64,000 nucleotides of DNA from Clonostachys chloroleuca (lineage: Eukaryota; Ascomycota; Sordariomycetes; Hypocreales; Bionectriaceae): contig JBANAY010000003.1 of assembly GCA_037952775.1 (NCBI GenBank), positions 1,178,001-1,242,000 of the forward strand. The letters run 5' to 3'. The position numbers and the translations under genes were made by a program. The notes below the pieces were generated by a model. The model saw only the letters and a list, made by a program, of their open reading frames with translations. It was not told where the DNA came from and searched no databases. Positions 1-9,451 of this stretch are shown here, in pieces (position 1 is the stretch's first letter; each line of letters opens with the position of its first letter).

Positions 1-270
1 AAATTAACAAGGCGCCCAATTCATTGCAGTCACAAATAAGAACAGCCACACACAATATTCCCTATTTCATTTACTTGACAAAGGAGAGATACCATAAAAT
101 ACATAGCCAATAAAATTGATAAACCGCCGATTTCCTGCGAGGAGTACTACTCTTGTCAGAAGTGACTGTGTGAGTAAACAGTTCCTTGGGGTAGCAAGTT
201 TATTCAGCAACTTGAAATATCGAGATCCGGTGCCTCGGCTTTATGGAAAGGCTTCCATGTCATCATACTT

Positions 271-1059
271 TTAGATAGCATCTTCATTTCTCTTCGCAAC
301 AGCCCCAGCCAACTTGTGTTTTTTCCCGAAGGTGGACCGAATCCTGCAATTACCGGACGGACAAGCGATGCGTTTGTCGAGAGAAACCTCAGGTTCATAT
401 CTCTTCTTGACGATCTTGTTACCATTAGATGGGAGTCTGCAGTGGCTGGAGTTGCAGGTGAACCGCTTGTCGATAGAAGCCACAGGTTGGTATCTCTTTA
501 TGATCTTGTTTCCATTGGAAGGAAGTTTGCAGTGACTGCAGTGACTGGAAGTGCAGGGGAAACGCTTGCTGAGAGAAACTTCATGCTCGTATCTCTTCTT
601 GATGATCTTGTTGCCATTGGATGGGAGCTTGCAGTGACTGGAGTTGCAAGTAAAACGCTTGTCGACAGAAACCTCATCTTCATATCTCTTCTTTATGATT
701 TTGTTACCATTGGATGGAAGTTTGCAGTGGCTAGAAGTGCACTTGAAACGCTTGCCAAGAGAGACTTCCCTTTCGTCTCGGCGCCAGGACTTCGGACTCG
801 AAGCAGTAGGGACTCCAAGGCTGACTCCCTTGAAGCGCCTTTCCAGAGAAGCGTCGATGTCGTCTCGTTCGTACAGGCCATCTTCGTATCTCGCCCTTAA
901 GGTTCCTGCCACTTTGTGCTTGCTACCGAAAGTGGATGGAACCCTGCAGTTGTCGGAGGTGCATTTGATACGCTTATGGATGTGTGTTTCGCTTTCCATA
1001 GCGGTGGTAAGACCGGTCAAACCGACCAGTACCATGGTAAGATTCTTGATAGCGACCAT
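271..1059 (-). CDS. Secreted Kex2-processed repeat peptide precursor (KEP/RiPP-like)
   Basis: A 262-residue intronless ORF. Residues 1-20 are a hydrophobic signal peptide (MVAIKNLTMVLVGLTGLTTA). The rest is a string of short segments separated by dibasic KR sites, the cleavage signal of Kex2. Four central units of about 31 residues (around 95-230) each hold a basic peptide of the form F-x-C-x-S-S-H-C-[KR]-L-P-S-N-G-N-K-I, followed by KKR (KR in the third) and an acidic spacer such as YEDEVSVDKR. Two diverged units flank them (residues 31-57 and 231-257) with C-x4-C then a TFG-K-KHK-AG tail. Each predicted product has two cysteines four residues apart; the third unit has an extra SHC insertion, giving three. 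This architecture is known for fungal KEP proteins, including mating pheromones and ribosomal cyclic peptides. The peptides do not look like alpha-pheromone. No processing enzyme gene is visible nearby, but the window edge is 270 bp away. Function unknown. Confidence 0.85.
   Translation of the reverse strand: MVAIKNLTMVLVGLTGLTTAMESETHIHKRIKCTSDNCRVPSTFGSKHKVAGTLRARYEDGLYERDDIDASLERRFKGVSLGVPTASSPKSWRRDEREVSLGKRFKCTSSHCKLPSNGNKIIKKRYEDEVSVDKRFTCNSSHCKLPSNGNKIIKKRYEHEVSLSKRFPCTSSHCSHCKLPSNGNKIIKRYQPVASIDKRFTCNSSHCRLPSNGNKIVKKRYEPEVSLDKRIACPSGNCRIRSTFGKKHKLAGAVAKRNEDAI
370..777 (-). repeat. Tandem 93-bp coding repeats in the peptide precursor
   Basis: Four in-frame units encode about 31 residues each (core peptide, KKR or KR, acidic spacer, KR). 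The S-S-H-C-[KR]-L-P-S-N-G-N-K core is nearly invariant while the spacer and the residues before the first Cys vary. One unit contains a 9-bp local duplication (SHC-SHC). The pattern suggests array homogenisation with selection on the core. Confidence 0.85.
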
Positions 1060-1252
1060 GTTGGCGGTTAAATGATGACTTCCGAGTACGTGAAAGTAAG
1101 TAGGGAAGTATTGAGAAAATAGAATAAGGCAAACCAGTTGCTCTTAGAATAAGAAATGAAGAGAAGCGAGACCAGCTCGAGAGTGAAGACGAACAATTGA
1201 TGGATTGCTGAAGAGGTAAGAATGACTGCTGTGGAATACGCGATACCAGTCT

Positions 1253-1260
1253 TCTTATAG
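1253..1260 (-). promoter_or_regulatory. TATA-like element upstream of peptide precursor
   Basis: On the minus strand the sequence reads TATAAGAA, about 195 bp before the ATG at 1059. The position fits a core promoter for the repeat-peptide gene. This is a motif match only. Confidence 0.3.
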
Positions 1261-2202
1261 ACGTCTTAGAAGCTCTACACCAATCACTGGACTGCTACAT
1301 CATGTCATAGGTCTTCTAGATCGGCCTAGGGGGATTCTACTTTGCGTGCCATTCCCGTATTCTGTGACAGTTTCGTGTTTGTTCTTCGTAAGGTATTTGC
1401 TCCTCTTTGTTTACATCCCAACGTAAGCCGTTCAGCATCGCAACTGGATGCAATCATTCAAGAACGGACCCCTGGTCCCATTCGGCAAGGATTTCGCACG
1501 CTTCGTGCCCGAAATGCGGCATCCCCGCGTCATTGGACAACTACCGAACGACGTACTAAATATAGCTCTCGGAGCGTGACATTACCAACATTATTCGGAT
1601 GCCTTGAAACATCTTTATGCAGGAGGAAATCTTCATTCAAAGCTCAACAACGTATCATTTTTCAAGTGAAGATAAACTGCTCACCTGGCCATTCTTTTCG
1701 GTGTCTGCTCTGTCAGTCCCTTTCCTCTCAACACCCACTTTATCCGTGATCACTGCACCATAACCGGGGGGAAACGGACATATCTCTCGCGCCTTCTGGC
1801 ATTTTGTACTACTGTTTTCTACTCTGTGCTCGAACTCTCATCCGTCTCTCGTGCCTACCTTCCTCGTGAGCGGTTGGGTTGTGTACCTCAGGCGGGTTTA
1901 GCCAAGAAAGAATCGATTGTTTTTGGCCCCCAAGGGATTCCCTTATATCTCCCGTTGTTCAGACCTTCGCCAATGCATTAACGCGCATGATAAACTTAAG
2001 ATGAAACGCTCGTTGCGGATGTGGTCCAATCGTCGCGATTCGCTACGGCCGACGCCACCACCTGCGTTCATTGCCGCTTTTCGATGTTTTGTTGATTACC
2101 CTACACCGATCCGGTTTCGAATTCTTCTAAGGATAATGATATTTGTCCTTAGCTAAACTTCGAAATAACATTATCAGCACCTCCCATGCTTCTTATTAGC
2201 TG

Positions 2203-2221
2203 CCCCCTCCCCCCTCCCCCC
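2203..2221 (-). repeat. Polypyrimidine tract, G-run on the minus strand
   Basis: Runs of five or six C separated by single T give three consecutive long G-runs on the minus strand, with further short runs nearby. This is low complexity and could form a G-quadruplex-like structure if a fourth run is recruited. Confidence 0.4.
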
Positions 2222-2571
2222 TCATCCCAATTTTCTTAGTTTGTTCATTGATGGCGAGGCAAGTATTGTTGTCTTTCATACATACCAACGTACTCAACAG
2301 TTGTCAACACATAAGAAATAAATATCACGTATTTTATCTTTCACATGTACGCCAGCTAAGTTAGAGCTTAGGCCATCAAATAATTATGATCTAGGGTTAA
2401 CCATCTCACATTATGCCGTGATGATCAAGTCGACTGTACGCTTGAGCTTCGAGCGAGGGTATGTAGTAACGCAAGAGGTCAACTTGTACGCCCAAACTTG
2501 TTACCAAGCGAACAACACTGGATTTATCTTTTGAGTATATCTGTAGCTGTAGTAGAAAATCTATATCATTT

Positions 2572-3746
2572 CTATTGCAATACAGTGCCACTGGTTTCCT
2601 CAACTATTGCGTTATAGTCAGGCAAGAATTGCATGTACATGCAGACGGGTGATCCTGAGCAACGCTTCGTGTACTCAGCTTCTTCGTCACCCACGGTGAT
2701 TTTCTTCAAGCCATTGGCGGCCGCGGCTTCAACCAGCAGCTGGTTCGCACAAACCCTCTCAAGAGCGATAAAAAAAAGCGGCAGCCTCGCCCATTGTTTC
2801 TCCGCATGTAATTATGCTATTTAATTGAGAGCGAAAATCAGCGATGACGGACATATGTGATGCTGTTCCTTGGATTCCTTACCCATGATTTTGAAGAGTG
2901 GCGTTCTTCTTGCGTGGGCCAAGTGCATCCGCAAGGCGCTGCCCTTCTTCCTTGCCCAAAACTATACCGCCGAAGCCCTCGTAAACTGCAAGGTCATCAT
3001 AGAACATGAACGAATCTGAAAGACTCAGAGATTTAGACTATTATGGGCAGTATCAGGAAAATGGACAAGAAAAGCTGATACATACCTTGATTCAACATCT
3101 CGATAGGCTTGCCAAATGTCGACCAAGCCCTTGCTTGAGGAGCATGGACATGACAAGCAGCATTGATGTCAGGCCTCGCCTTGTGAATGGAGGAGTGAAT
3201 GATAAAGCCAGCCGCATTCACCTTGCGATGAGTAGGTTCAACGGGATGGCCTTCTTCATTTACCAGCACAAGATCATTGGCTCGGATCTTGGAGAAGTGC
3301 ATTGCATAAGGGTCTTCGATGAAATGTCAGACGAATCGGAATGGGAGCAGGCCCTCATAGCTGCACTTACTGATCCAAAAGCAGTCAGGTTTTAACGGGT
3401 CTATACAACACTATTAGCAGTATTGTTGCTTCACGTCCAACACAAATGAAGTTGGCTTCTGCTAACTCACTACGCAGGTTGATGTGCCCAGAGGCACCGT
3501 CTGCAAACCCAAACTTAGCAAATATCCGAAACGCCCCAGCCATGTGCTTCTTGGCCCATTGACGCTCTTCATGCTTATCTGTGAAGGTTGGCACATTGTG
3601 GAGCCTCACAGGCCCTGTGCCCTCAAGGCCTGGGTTAAGAATACTACCGTTGTCAATATGCTGAGAGGCCTCTAGACTGATGAAGTAGTCTGGTGCAGCT
3701 TTGACGAGACCTCACGGACTTCTGTGTTAGAGACCGATGGTGACAT
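2572..3746 (-). pseudogene. Class II aldolase/adducin family protein, frameshifted near the N-terminus
   Basis: Spliced reading on the minus strand gives a nearly full class II aldolase/adducin protein. In order: LEASQH and NPGLEGTGPVRLHNVPTF; FADGASGHIN; a small exon KPDCFWI; NPYAMHFSKIRANDLVLV; the metal-site segment NAACHVHAPQARAW; EMLNQ/DSFMFYDDLAVYEGFGG; LQNHG/LITCGETMGEAAAFF; end at TVLQ plus stop at 2572. The two His of CHVH and the His of QNHG match the family zinc ligands. Introns have GT-AG ends. The natural start appears to be the ATG at 3746 (MSPSVSNTEVRE), but this frame runs into TAG. The homologous N-terminus (LVKAAPDYFISLEAS) lies one frame away, so a single base appears lost near 3710. 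Translation from the internal Met at 3609 would give a shortened protein that could still be made. It is the first of a row of damaged catabolic genes. Confidence 0.7.
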
Positions 3747-4280
3747 GATGGGCAGAGTAAAGATTGATATGATAGCTGCTCAGAAACTTTGGAGTCAACG
3801 AATTTCTGGATGACTAGTTTCCTATCAAGATTGGACCCTTGTACTTGAGCTTACAATATGGATATCCACTCATTATTATATCATTGTAGGATAACATATT
3901 ACTATGTTGATGGCCTTCGGCAACGATATACGAGTGGAGAGTGGGACTGATTCGCCACTTGGGATCCGTCCCACCATGCCATCGCTTGTGCTTGAATTAC
4001 TAGACTCAAGCCTTCGTATTCTTCCGCTAGGCGTGTGTGCTTCCCACCAGTCGGAGACGTTGCGACGGATTGACCCGAATTGGTCCATTTTTGGAGTTCA
4101 TTAGCAAAACCGCTGAGAAACCACAATATGTATCACGCAGCCATATACTAATATAGCCCCTGATTATCTTGATAACTGCGTGGTAGTAAACTTGTTCATG
4201 CTCTTTGAAAGCATTATCTTTTTTTAGGCTTTTTTTTTTTTTGGTTCTTCAAAATTCCCAAGACAGTAAGAAAACCGATC
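3747..4280. other. Divergent intergenic region, aldolase and racemase remnants
   Basis: About 530 bp between two divergently oriented damaged genes. It has a T-run around 4221-4242 just upstream of the racemase ATG and AT-rich patches. No coding similarity was seen in the short open frames. Confidence 0.45.
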
Positions 4281-5107
4281 ATGACTCAACCCGGCAATCA
4301 AAATGAGCGACCGCCTCTGGGGTTCCTAGCGACCGAAATCAATTTCCACCGGCCCCCAGGAGATGGCTTTAACAACAGGACTTGGTTATTTCCTCTCATA
4401 CAACAAGTTGCTAAAGGCTCTCTGTTGGTTCAGCTTGTTAGCAAGGACGAGTATCCTGAGGATTTTATTGAGAATTTTGTCAAAGCCTTGGAAATCCTCA
4501 TTGCCAAAGGATGTGTGGGTATCACCACGAGCTGCGGCTTCTTGGCCATGGCGCAACCTGAGTGAGTCTCCTAGAGCCAGCTATCCAGATGACCTGAGTA
4601 TAAAATGGCTTTTGCTTATCAATTTCTGTCTGCTTAGGTTGTCTAAGCGCCTGTCGGTGCCCATAGCTACATCGTCCCTTCTCCAGATCCCGGCAATCCA
4701 AGGCTTTTTGCCAAAAGGAAAAGTCCGGGGTGTCATAACGTTTGACGGTACTCGACTCAAGCTGAAACATTTCCAGCAGCTTGGTATTGCAAATGCTGAA
4801 TCCATCCCAATTGAGGGTTACCCCGATCCTGGGGAGTTGTGTCGGTGATTCGTGACGGGTTGCTCTATGTCCATGAAAAACTTGAGGCAGAGTTGGTGCA
4901 AGCAGCCTGGAACCTAGTCAAGAGGCGTCCTGACGTTGGAGCCATCGTTCTTGAGTGCAAGCAGCTTCCTCCGTTTGCAAAGGCCATTCAAGCGGCAGTG
5001 AAGGTACCTGTATTCGATGTGTATACTCTAGGTGAATAGTTTTATTCCGGACTGGCTCGAAAAGGGATTGCCGAATGGACTGCTACAGAGAAGATTGAGG
5101 CGAGGCG
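4281..5107 (+). pseudogene. Aspartate/glutamate racemase-like protein, frameshift plus stop
   Basis: The reading MTQPGNQNERPPLGFLATE, then GCVGITTSCGFLAMAQPE, an intron at about 4565-4636, then LSKRLSVPIATSSLLQIPAIQ and GVITFDGTRL matches the fungal Asp/Glu racemase-like family. Two catalytic cysteines are expected in TTSCGF and in VLECxQxPPF; both are present, the second within VLECKQLPPF. At about 4840 the frame changes: EGYPDPG runs to a stop at 4846-4848, while VIRDGLLYVHEKLEAELV continues in another frame. The second part then hits TAG at 5037-5039 in the segment VYTLGE-stop-FYSGLARKG, where relatives have Trp (a TGG to TAG change). Similarity ends near 5100, where a different protein family begins. 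The gene cannot make a full enzyme as it stands. Confidence 0.7.
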
Positions 5108-5431
5108 GGCTTTGACATCGCTTTCACTCGCCTTTGCTGGTACAACGACTCTTTCGATAACCACTTTGTCATCGACCATGTGCCTCATAAGAAGGGACTG
5201 ATGATTGCTACAGGCGGCAGTAGACACGCTTTTATGTTTCTGCCCAGCAGTGGCAAGTACGTGGTGGACAAGATCCAGGGTAAGAGCGGCGGTCCCCTCG
5301 ATTACTGGAAATGGAGAAATCTAGATCCCCCGAGAAAGCGGCGAAGGTCGTCAGAGCAAGAGGGCGTTGCAGAACCAACATCTGTATCAGGACGACGAGT
5401 TGGTCCTCGGCGGTACTTCAGGTCTGGGTAA
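5108..5431 (+). pseudogene. C-terminal fragment of a DAO/sarcosine-oxidase-like FAD oxidoreductase
   Basis: From 5108 the frame reads FTRLCWYNDSFDNHFVIDHV, then KKGLMIATGGSRHAFMFLP, then YWKWRNLDPPRKRR. This is the typical C-terminal part of fungal FAD-dependent amine oxidoreductases (DAO fold): a cysteine for covalent FAD near CWYND, and the GLMIATGGSxHAFxFLP loop. The N-terminal Rossmann half (GxGxxG) is missing. In its place, directly upstream, is the racemase-like remnant, so this is a deletion junction or chimera. The frame closes at 5431 after an Arg/Ser-rich tail. It is expected to be non-functional alone. Confidence 0.65.
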
Positions 5432-5589
5432 AAAGGCTAGAGATGTAATTCCATTCATTGATTGTGATTTAATTGCCCGGGAAGCGGACGCGAATAGATT
5501 CATGTTCTGTGGTGCTGGAGTACAGATCCACATTTACGATACCTAGATTATTATTGAGGTAATTTTATAGCCCCAAATAATGTTCATAA

Positions 5590-5910
5590 TATAAAACCAG
5601 ACCCTACCAACTGTATGCTTGAACGCTTCTAAAGAGTGGGTGCTCAGTCCCAAACAGAATGGGCCGTGCTGGTGTCTCACCAACAAGGAGAGCCTCCGTT
5701 TACGATTATCAAATATCTGCGGGAGAATCCGATCCTTGTTCGGAACAGAGTAGCTGCGTGCGGCTCTCCTGTTTCCGAAGTTTGGCACTTTGATCTAAAT
5801 AGAGCCTGAGGATAATCCAGTAGCTGGAGCTTCTACTCGAATTGCGGCAGCATAATCCCGCAACCTCTCATTATCGATGCTATTTAAACGTTTGTTTACT
5901 TCAGGGTTTT
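5590..5910 (-). pseudogene. Unidentified protein remnant on the minus strand
   Basis: The minus strand reads LNSIDNERLRDYAAAIRVE, stop, VPNFGNRRAARSYSVPNK, DRILPQIFDN, LSLLV. After a one-base frame change it continues GETPARPILFGTEHPLFRSV. The phrases look like real protein sequence (ordered composition, Pro/Arg/Phe-rich turns) rather than chance. They are broken by a stop (near 5805) and a frameshift (near 5680). I cannot name the family. It lies between the DAO fragment and the glyoxalase remnant and is presumably another casualty of the same decay. Confidence 0.3.
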
Positions 5911-6015
5911 CATGTTTGTTTACAATAATACACAAAAAAGACAGTTATCAACATATATATATCTTCGCACATAAAATTCCTGGGGTCATTTTACTCCTTT
6001 AAGCCAAAACACATC

Positions 6016-6620
6016 ATGTCTGACACAACCAATCTTGGATCACATTGTTGTGTTAGTCTCATACGAAACACTACAAGAGCTAACGGAGAAGCTCAAGGAG
6101 CATTTCAACATTGTTCCGGGAGGTGGTGCAACTACAGGCGTGACGATCAACAAACTCAATATCCTGCCCGATGGCACATATCTTGAGATTGTTGCCTTCA
6201 ATAAAGGGATTGAGCCTGAAAAGCGGGAAGCTCATCGTTGGAGCAACGCTACGGCGGGTAGTGTCATCGACTGGGCTTCCACTTTGAATAGCCCTGATGA
6301 ATTTGAGCCTATCCAGCGTCGAGCCAACGGTTCTGAAACTGGTATTTTCTACCAAGACCCTGTCCCTGGCGGGAGAAAGCGACCTGATGGTGTCGAGCTA
6401 AAGTGGTCCATCATTCTACCAGTTGACGAATACCAGAACCGTTTTCAGCCAGGAATAGCCCCGTTCTGGTGCTTGGACAAGACACCGAGATCACTCAGGG
6501 TCCCTTATCTGGCCAAGGACGGAAACAAGCCCGCCGCTTGTACGCAGCACCCCTGCGGTGCACAGTCCGTATGCAAGCTTGAGGTTCTCGTACCTCGCTT
6601 TGCAGCAAAAGATATGGAAG
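6016..6620 (+). pseudogene. Glyoxalase-like domain protein, frameshifted and truncated
   Basis: The ATG at 6016 gives MSDTTN; after one surplus base the frame continues as LDHIVVLVSYETLQELTEKL. A glyoxalase_3-like sequence follows: HFNIVPGGGATTG, NKLNILPDGTYLEIVAF, EKREAHRW, PGGRKRPDGVELKWSIILP, APFWCLDKTPRSLRVPY, QHPCGAQSVCKLEVLVP. Family members usually continue for several tens of residues. Here similarity fades after about 6600, and the frame runs on into the start of the next gene (6726). So the 3' end seems lost and the start codon is out of frame by one base. Confidence 0.6.
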
Positions 6621-6725
6621 GCCTACGATTCGATTCACATCTCATCAGTCAGACTTCCCACAACAATCACTTTCCTCTAGGTTCGCAAAACCGTACCTCA
6701 GCTACGAAATTTCGATACTGTAACC

Positions 6726-8347
6726 ATGGCCAGTCTCTTTGGGAAGTCCACCGTGGGCAAATATGTTCAGACCATTAAGGCGTCGCCGTGGGAGTTGTTC
6801 TTCAACTCCAAGCTGCTCTTCTCCACTGCGGTCTACGCAATGACAGCTATGGCTATCAGTAAGTTGAACACAGAAAAAAGAAAAGAGAAACATATTCAAA
6901 CTAACGGCGTTCTCAGCTTGGGGCCAAGGATCGATTTCTGTCATTCCCTCTCTCCCGGGGTTTGCCAAAGCATACGGAATCACATCGGCTACGAATCCAG
7001 CGCAAGTAACCAACTTCATCTCGATTGTATATCCGGGAGCGGGTGTTGGCTCCTTCTCCTCATACTTTCTCAACGATAGGATTGGAAGGGTGTGGTCACT
7101 CCGGGTATACTTTGTCGCTTGGATGATCGGCCAACTTATAGAAACATTCTCCAGTGGCAAAATGGCAGCCCTTTATGTGGCTCGAATCGTCTCTGGCTTG
7201 GGAATTGGGCCTCTAACTGTCACTGGGCCCATGCCTATTGTTGAAATCGCGCCCACTGAGTTCCGCGGTCTGCTCAGCTTCTGGTTTGGTATCGTCTTAC
7301 TTCTTAGCTTGATGGTTGCTAACCCAACTGTTCATGCAACCTTTGTTCGTGTCAGTCATCGCCATTGCAATACCAGATCGTTTAGTTTTTCCCTATCATT
7401 GTCTCTTTATTGGTTATTATAGCCAGCTTCTGGGCAGTGGAGTCGCCCCGCTAGCTTATATTAGTCGGCCGGGAGGACGAGGCTATTAAGAATCTTGTCC
7501 AGTTGCGTGGCCTCCCTCTCGAGAACGAGCGCGTTTCATCCGAGCTGGCAGAAATCAAGAAACAAATACAGGAGGAACACATGAAGTTTGGAGAAAAGGG
7601 AGGCTTCAAAGCTATCCTCAGGGAAACCTTTCTGGATAAGGCCAATCTCCGCTGAGTCTTCCAGACCGCAATTGCATATGCACTTGCGCAGATCACGGGA
7701 GCAAATTCAGTCACCAGCTATCTGGTCCCCATTTTGTCGCTTATGGGCATGGGTGGTGAACAAGCTCGCAACTTGCTCCTCGCGGCCATGTACTCCATGG
7801 CCAAGGTTTTCTACACCATCATTGCGTCATTTTTCTTCGTCGATGCTCTAGGTCGATGTAATTCGTTGTTCGTTGGTATCACCTTCCAGCTGGTTTCAGA
7901 CGTGTACATTGGTGTCTATCTTAAGTACCGCCAGACTGGATCCGTTGCACCGGGTTCTTCTGAAGGTGCTACTGCCGCAATCTTCCTTCACGGTTTTGGT
8001 TTCGCTGTCGGTAAGTCTATCTTTGGTTCATCCTCTATGATCAATTACTTAAGATCATAAACTAACTTTTGCTTGTCTCAGGCTTACTGTCATTGCCCTA
8101 TATTTTTGGTGCTGAGCTATGGCCTAATGGCATCAGGTCTTTTGGCTCAGCCCTATCTCAGACCTTTCCCTGGCTGTTCTTTTTTGCCATTTTAAGAGCA
8201 ACTCCATCTATTCTATCTAGTATGAATAATTGGGGTGCTTTCATCTTCTTTGCTGGCTGGTGTCTTATTATTGCACTGGTCTACGTATTCTTCTCGGTGC
8301 CAGAGACAGCCGGTCTTTCGGTTGAGCAACTTGACGCCGTCTTGTGA
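6726..8347 (+). pseudogene. MFS transporter (quinate permease-like) with several nonsense mutations
   Basis: The order of segments follows fungal quinate/sugar MFS permeases: IKASPWELFFNSKLLFS; intron at about 6860-6916; WGQGSISVIPSLPGFAKAYG; GAGVGSFSSYFLNDRIGR; GLGIGPLTVTGPMPIVEIAP; FWAVESPR; LVGREDEAIKNLVQLRGLP; YALAQITGANSVTSYLVPIL; second intron at about 8010-8081; YIFGAELWPNGIRSFG; MNNWGAFIFFAGWC; VPETAGLSVEQLD. The reading frame is lost in the loop after MVAN (about 7320-7360). Stops then fall at 7383-7385 and 7452-7454 (both at positions where relatives have Trp, TGG to TAG) and at 7653-7655 (expected Arg, CGA to TGA). The changes are C-to-T type on one strand or the other, as expected from RIP. 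Transport function must be lost. Confidence 0.8.
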
Positions 8348-9451
8348 TCGCAAACCATTAGTAACATCACCTGCAGTGCACATTCAATCGTGGCTTGAGG
8401 AGGATTAGATAGGCTCTTTATACCTTGGTACTTTTTATAATATATACTAGGCTACCTTCATCGAGTTGAGTTGTCGGGCTCTGGCAGGTTCTATTGCTGT
8501 TGAACTTTGTTCTCCTTCATCGTACGCGTACTAAGTTTCCTTGTATTATTTTTTCTGGTTTCTCGCCCAGAATATAGTGCTAGATATCAATATACCATTT
8601 GTTCTCACCTGAAATTACCTCGATCGCTGAAGCTCACTCAGAATTGGTTCTTGTTGGGGGATGCAGACTAGATTGGAACAAAAACTTTCGAGGCTGCTAG
8701 CTGTACCTTGGCTAGGGTTGAGTTATGGATATTCCTTCGATATTCCTTCTTTAAGCTATTGCCTTAAGATATTTGGGCTGGTATCTTCTGTTGTTGTTTA
8801 ACCATGCTCTCTCTCTCTCTCTTGTATACCATCTTCGGGCTTTCACTAGTATCAGTGTGGAATGAAATGGATCAACTGTTGCTCAATGGCATCACGGACG
8901 AAATTTCCGCAGAAAAGAGGTGTGTTGTCGGGCAAACATGGCTCCGAAATGTTGATGGTGATCATGAGCCGACCGCTAAGCTAAGCATTCTGTAGGGTAG
9001 GGGGAATTGGCATCAGCGTGATTCACAGAGGGTTTATCAAACCAAAGCCAAATGGGAGAATACAAGCCAAAGAAATGCTGAATAGGCGGGATGAGATCCT
9101 TGGCATAGATAGATTATCACGTACTCGTATATCGGCGGCTAACACGAGTTCACATTCTATCGTCTGATGTTAACGCATGGTCAAAAAGCAGGTACTAACT
9201 AGGCCACTTGGGTCACAAGCTCATGCCATTAAAATTACCAAAATAGGCCAAACCACAACTTGGCTGCCTAAAATGCGGCCAAGAATATTGCTGACAGTAG
9301 CTCCACTGACATGCCATCCCTGAATAGCGCTGAGAGATATAAAAAAAAAAGGTCCTCCGCAGGATCAGAGCGGCTCGCAAATCTACTTCCCGAACATCAC
9401 TTCTTTCAGATCTGGTCAAATCCGACTAAATATCCAAAGTTAGCAATAAAA
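8348..9451. other. Intergenic region without a supported gene
   Basis: Contains a short CT dinucleotide run near 8804-8822 and a poly-A near 9339-9350. The small open frames have no recognisable features. Confidence 0.45.

Larger units (their letters stand above)
1060..2571. other. Intergenic region without a supported gene
   Basis: This holds the presumed promoter of the repeat-peptide gene and the 3' side of the aldolase pseudogene. The open frames here (for example 1342-1749 and 1917-2156) have no recognisable domain, signal peptide or splice pattern. The only notable item is the C-run at 2203-2221. Confidence 0.5.

Noticed and set aside
316..900. 194-codon plus-strand open frame over the peptide precursor
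   Set aside because: It is the antisense of the tandem repeats; its own repeats (ERN..FVSLLDDLV) mirror the array and it has no signal peptide.
271..1059. Repeat precursor as an alpha-pheromone gene
   Set aside because: The peptide cores lack the Trp-rich short pheromone pattern and are about twice as long; only the Kex2 layout is shared.
1342..1749. 135-codon open frame as a gene
   Set aside because: No domain, no signal peptide, no splice context; basic and Ser/Arg-rich composition typical of random frames.
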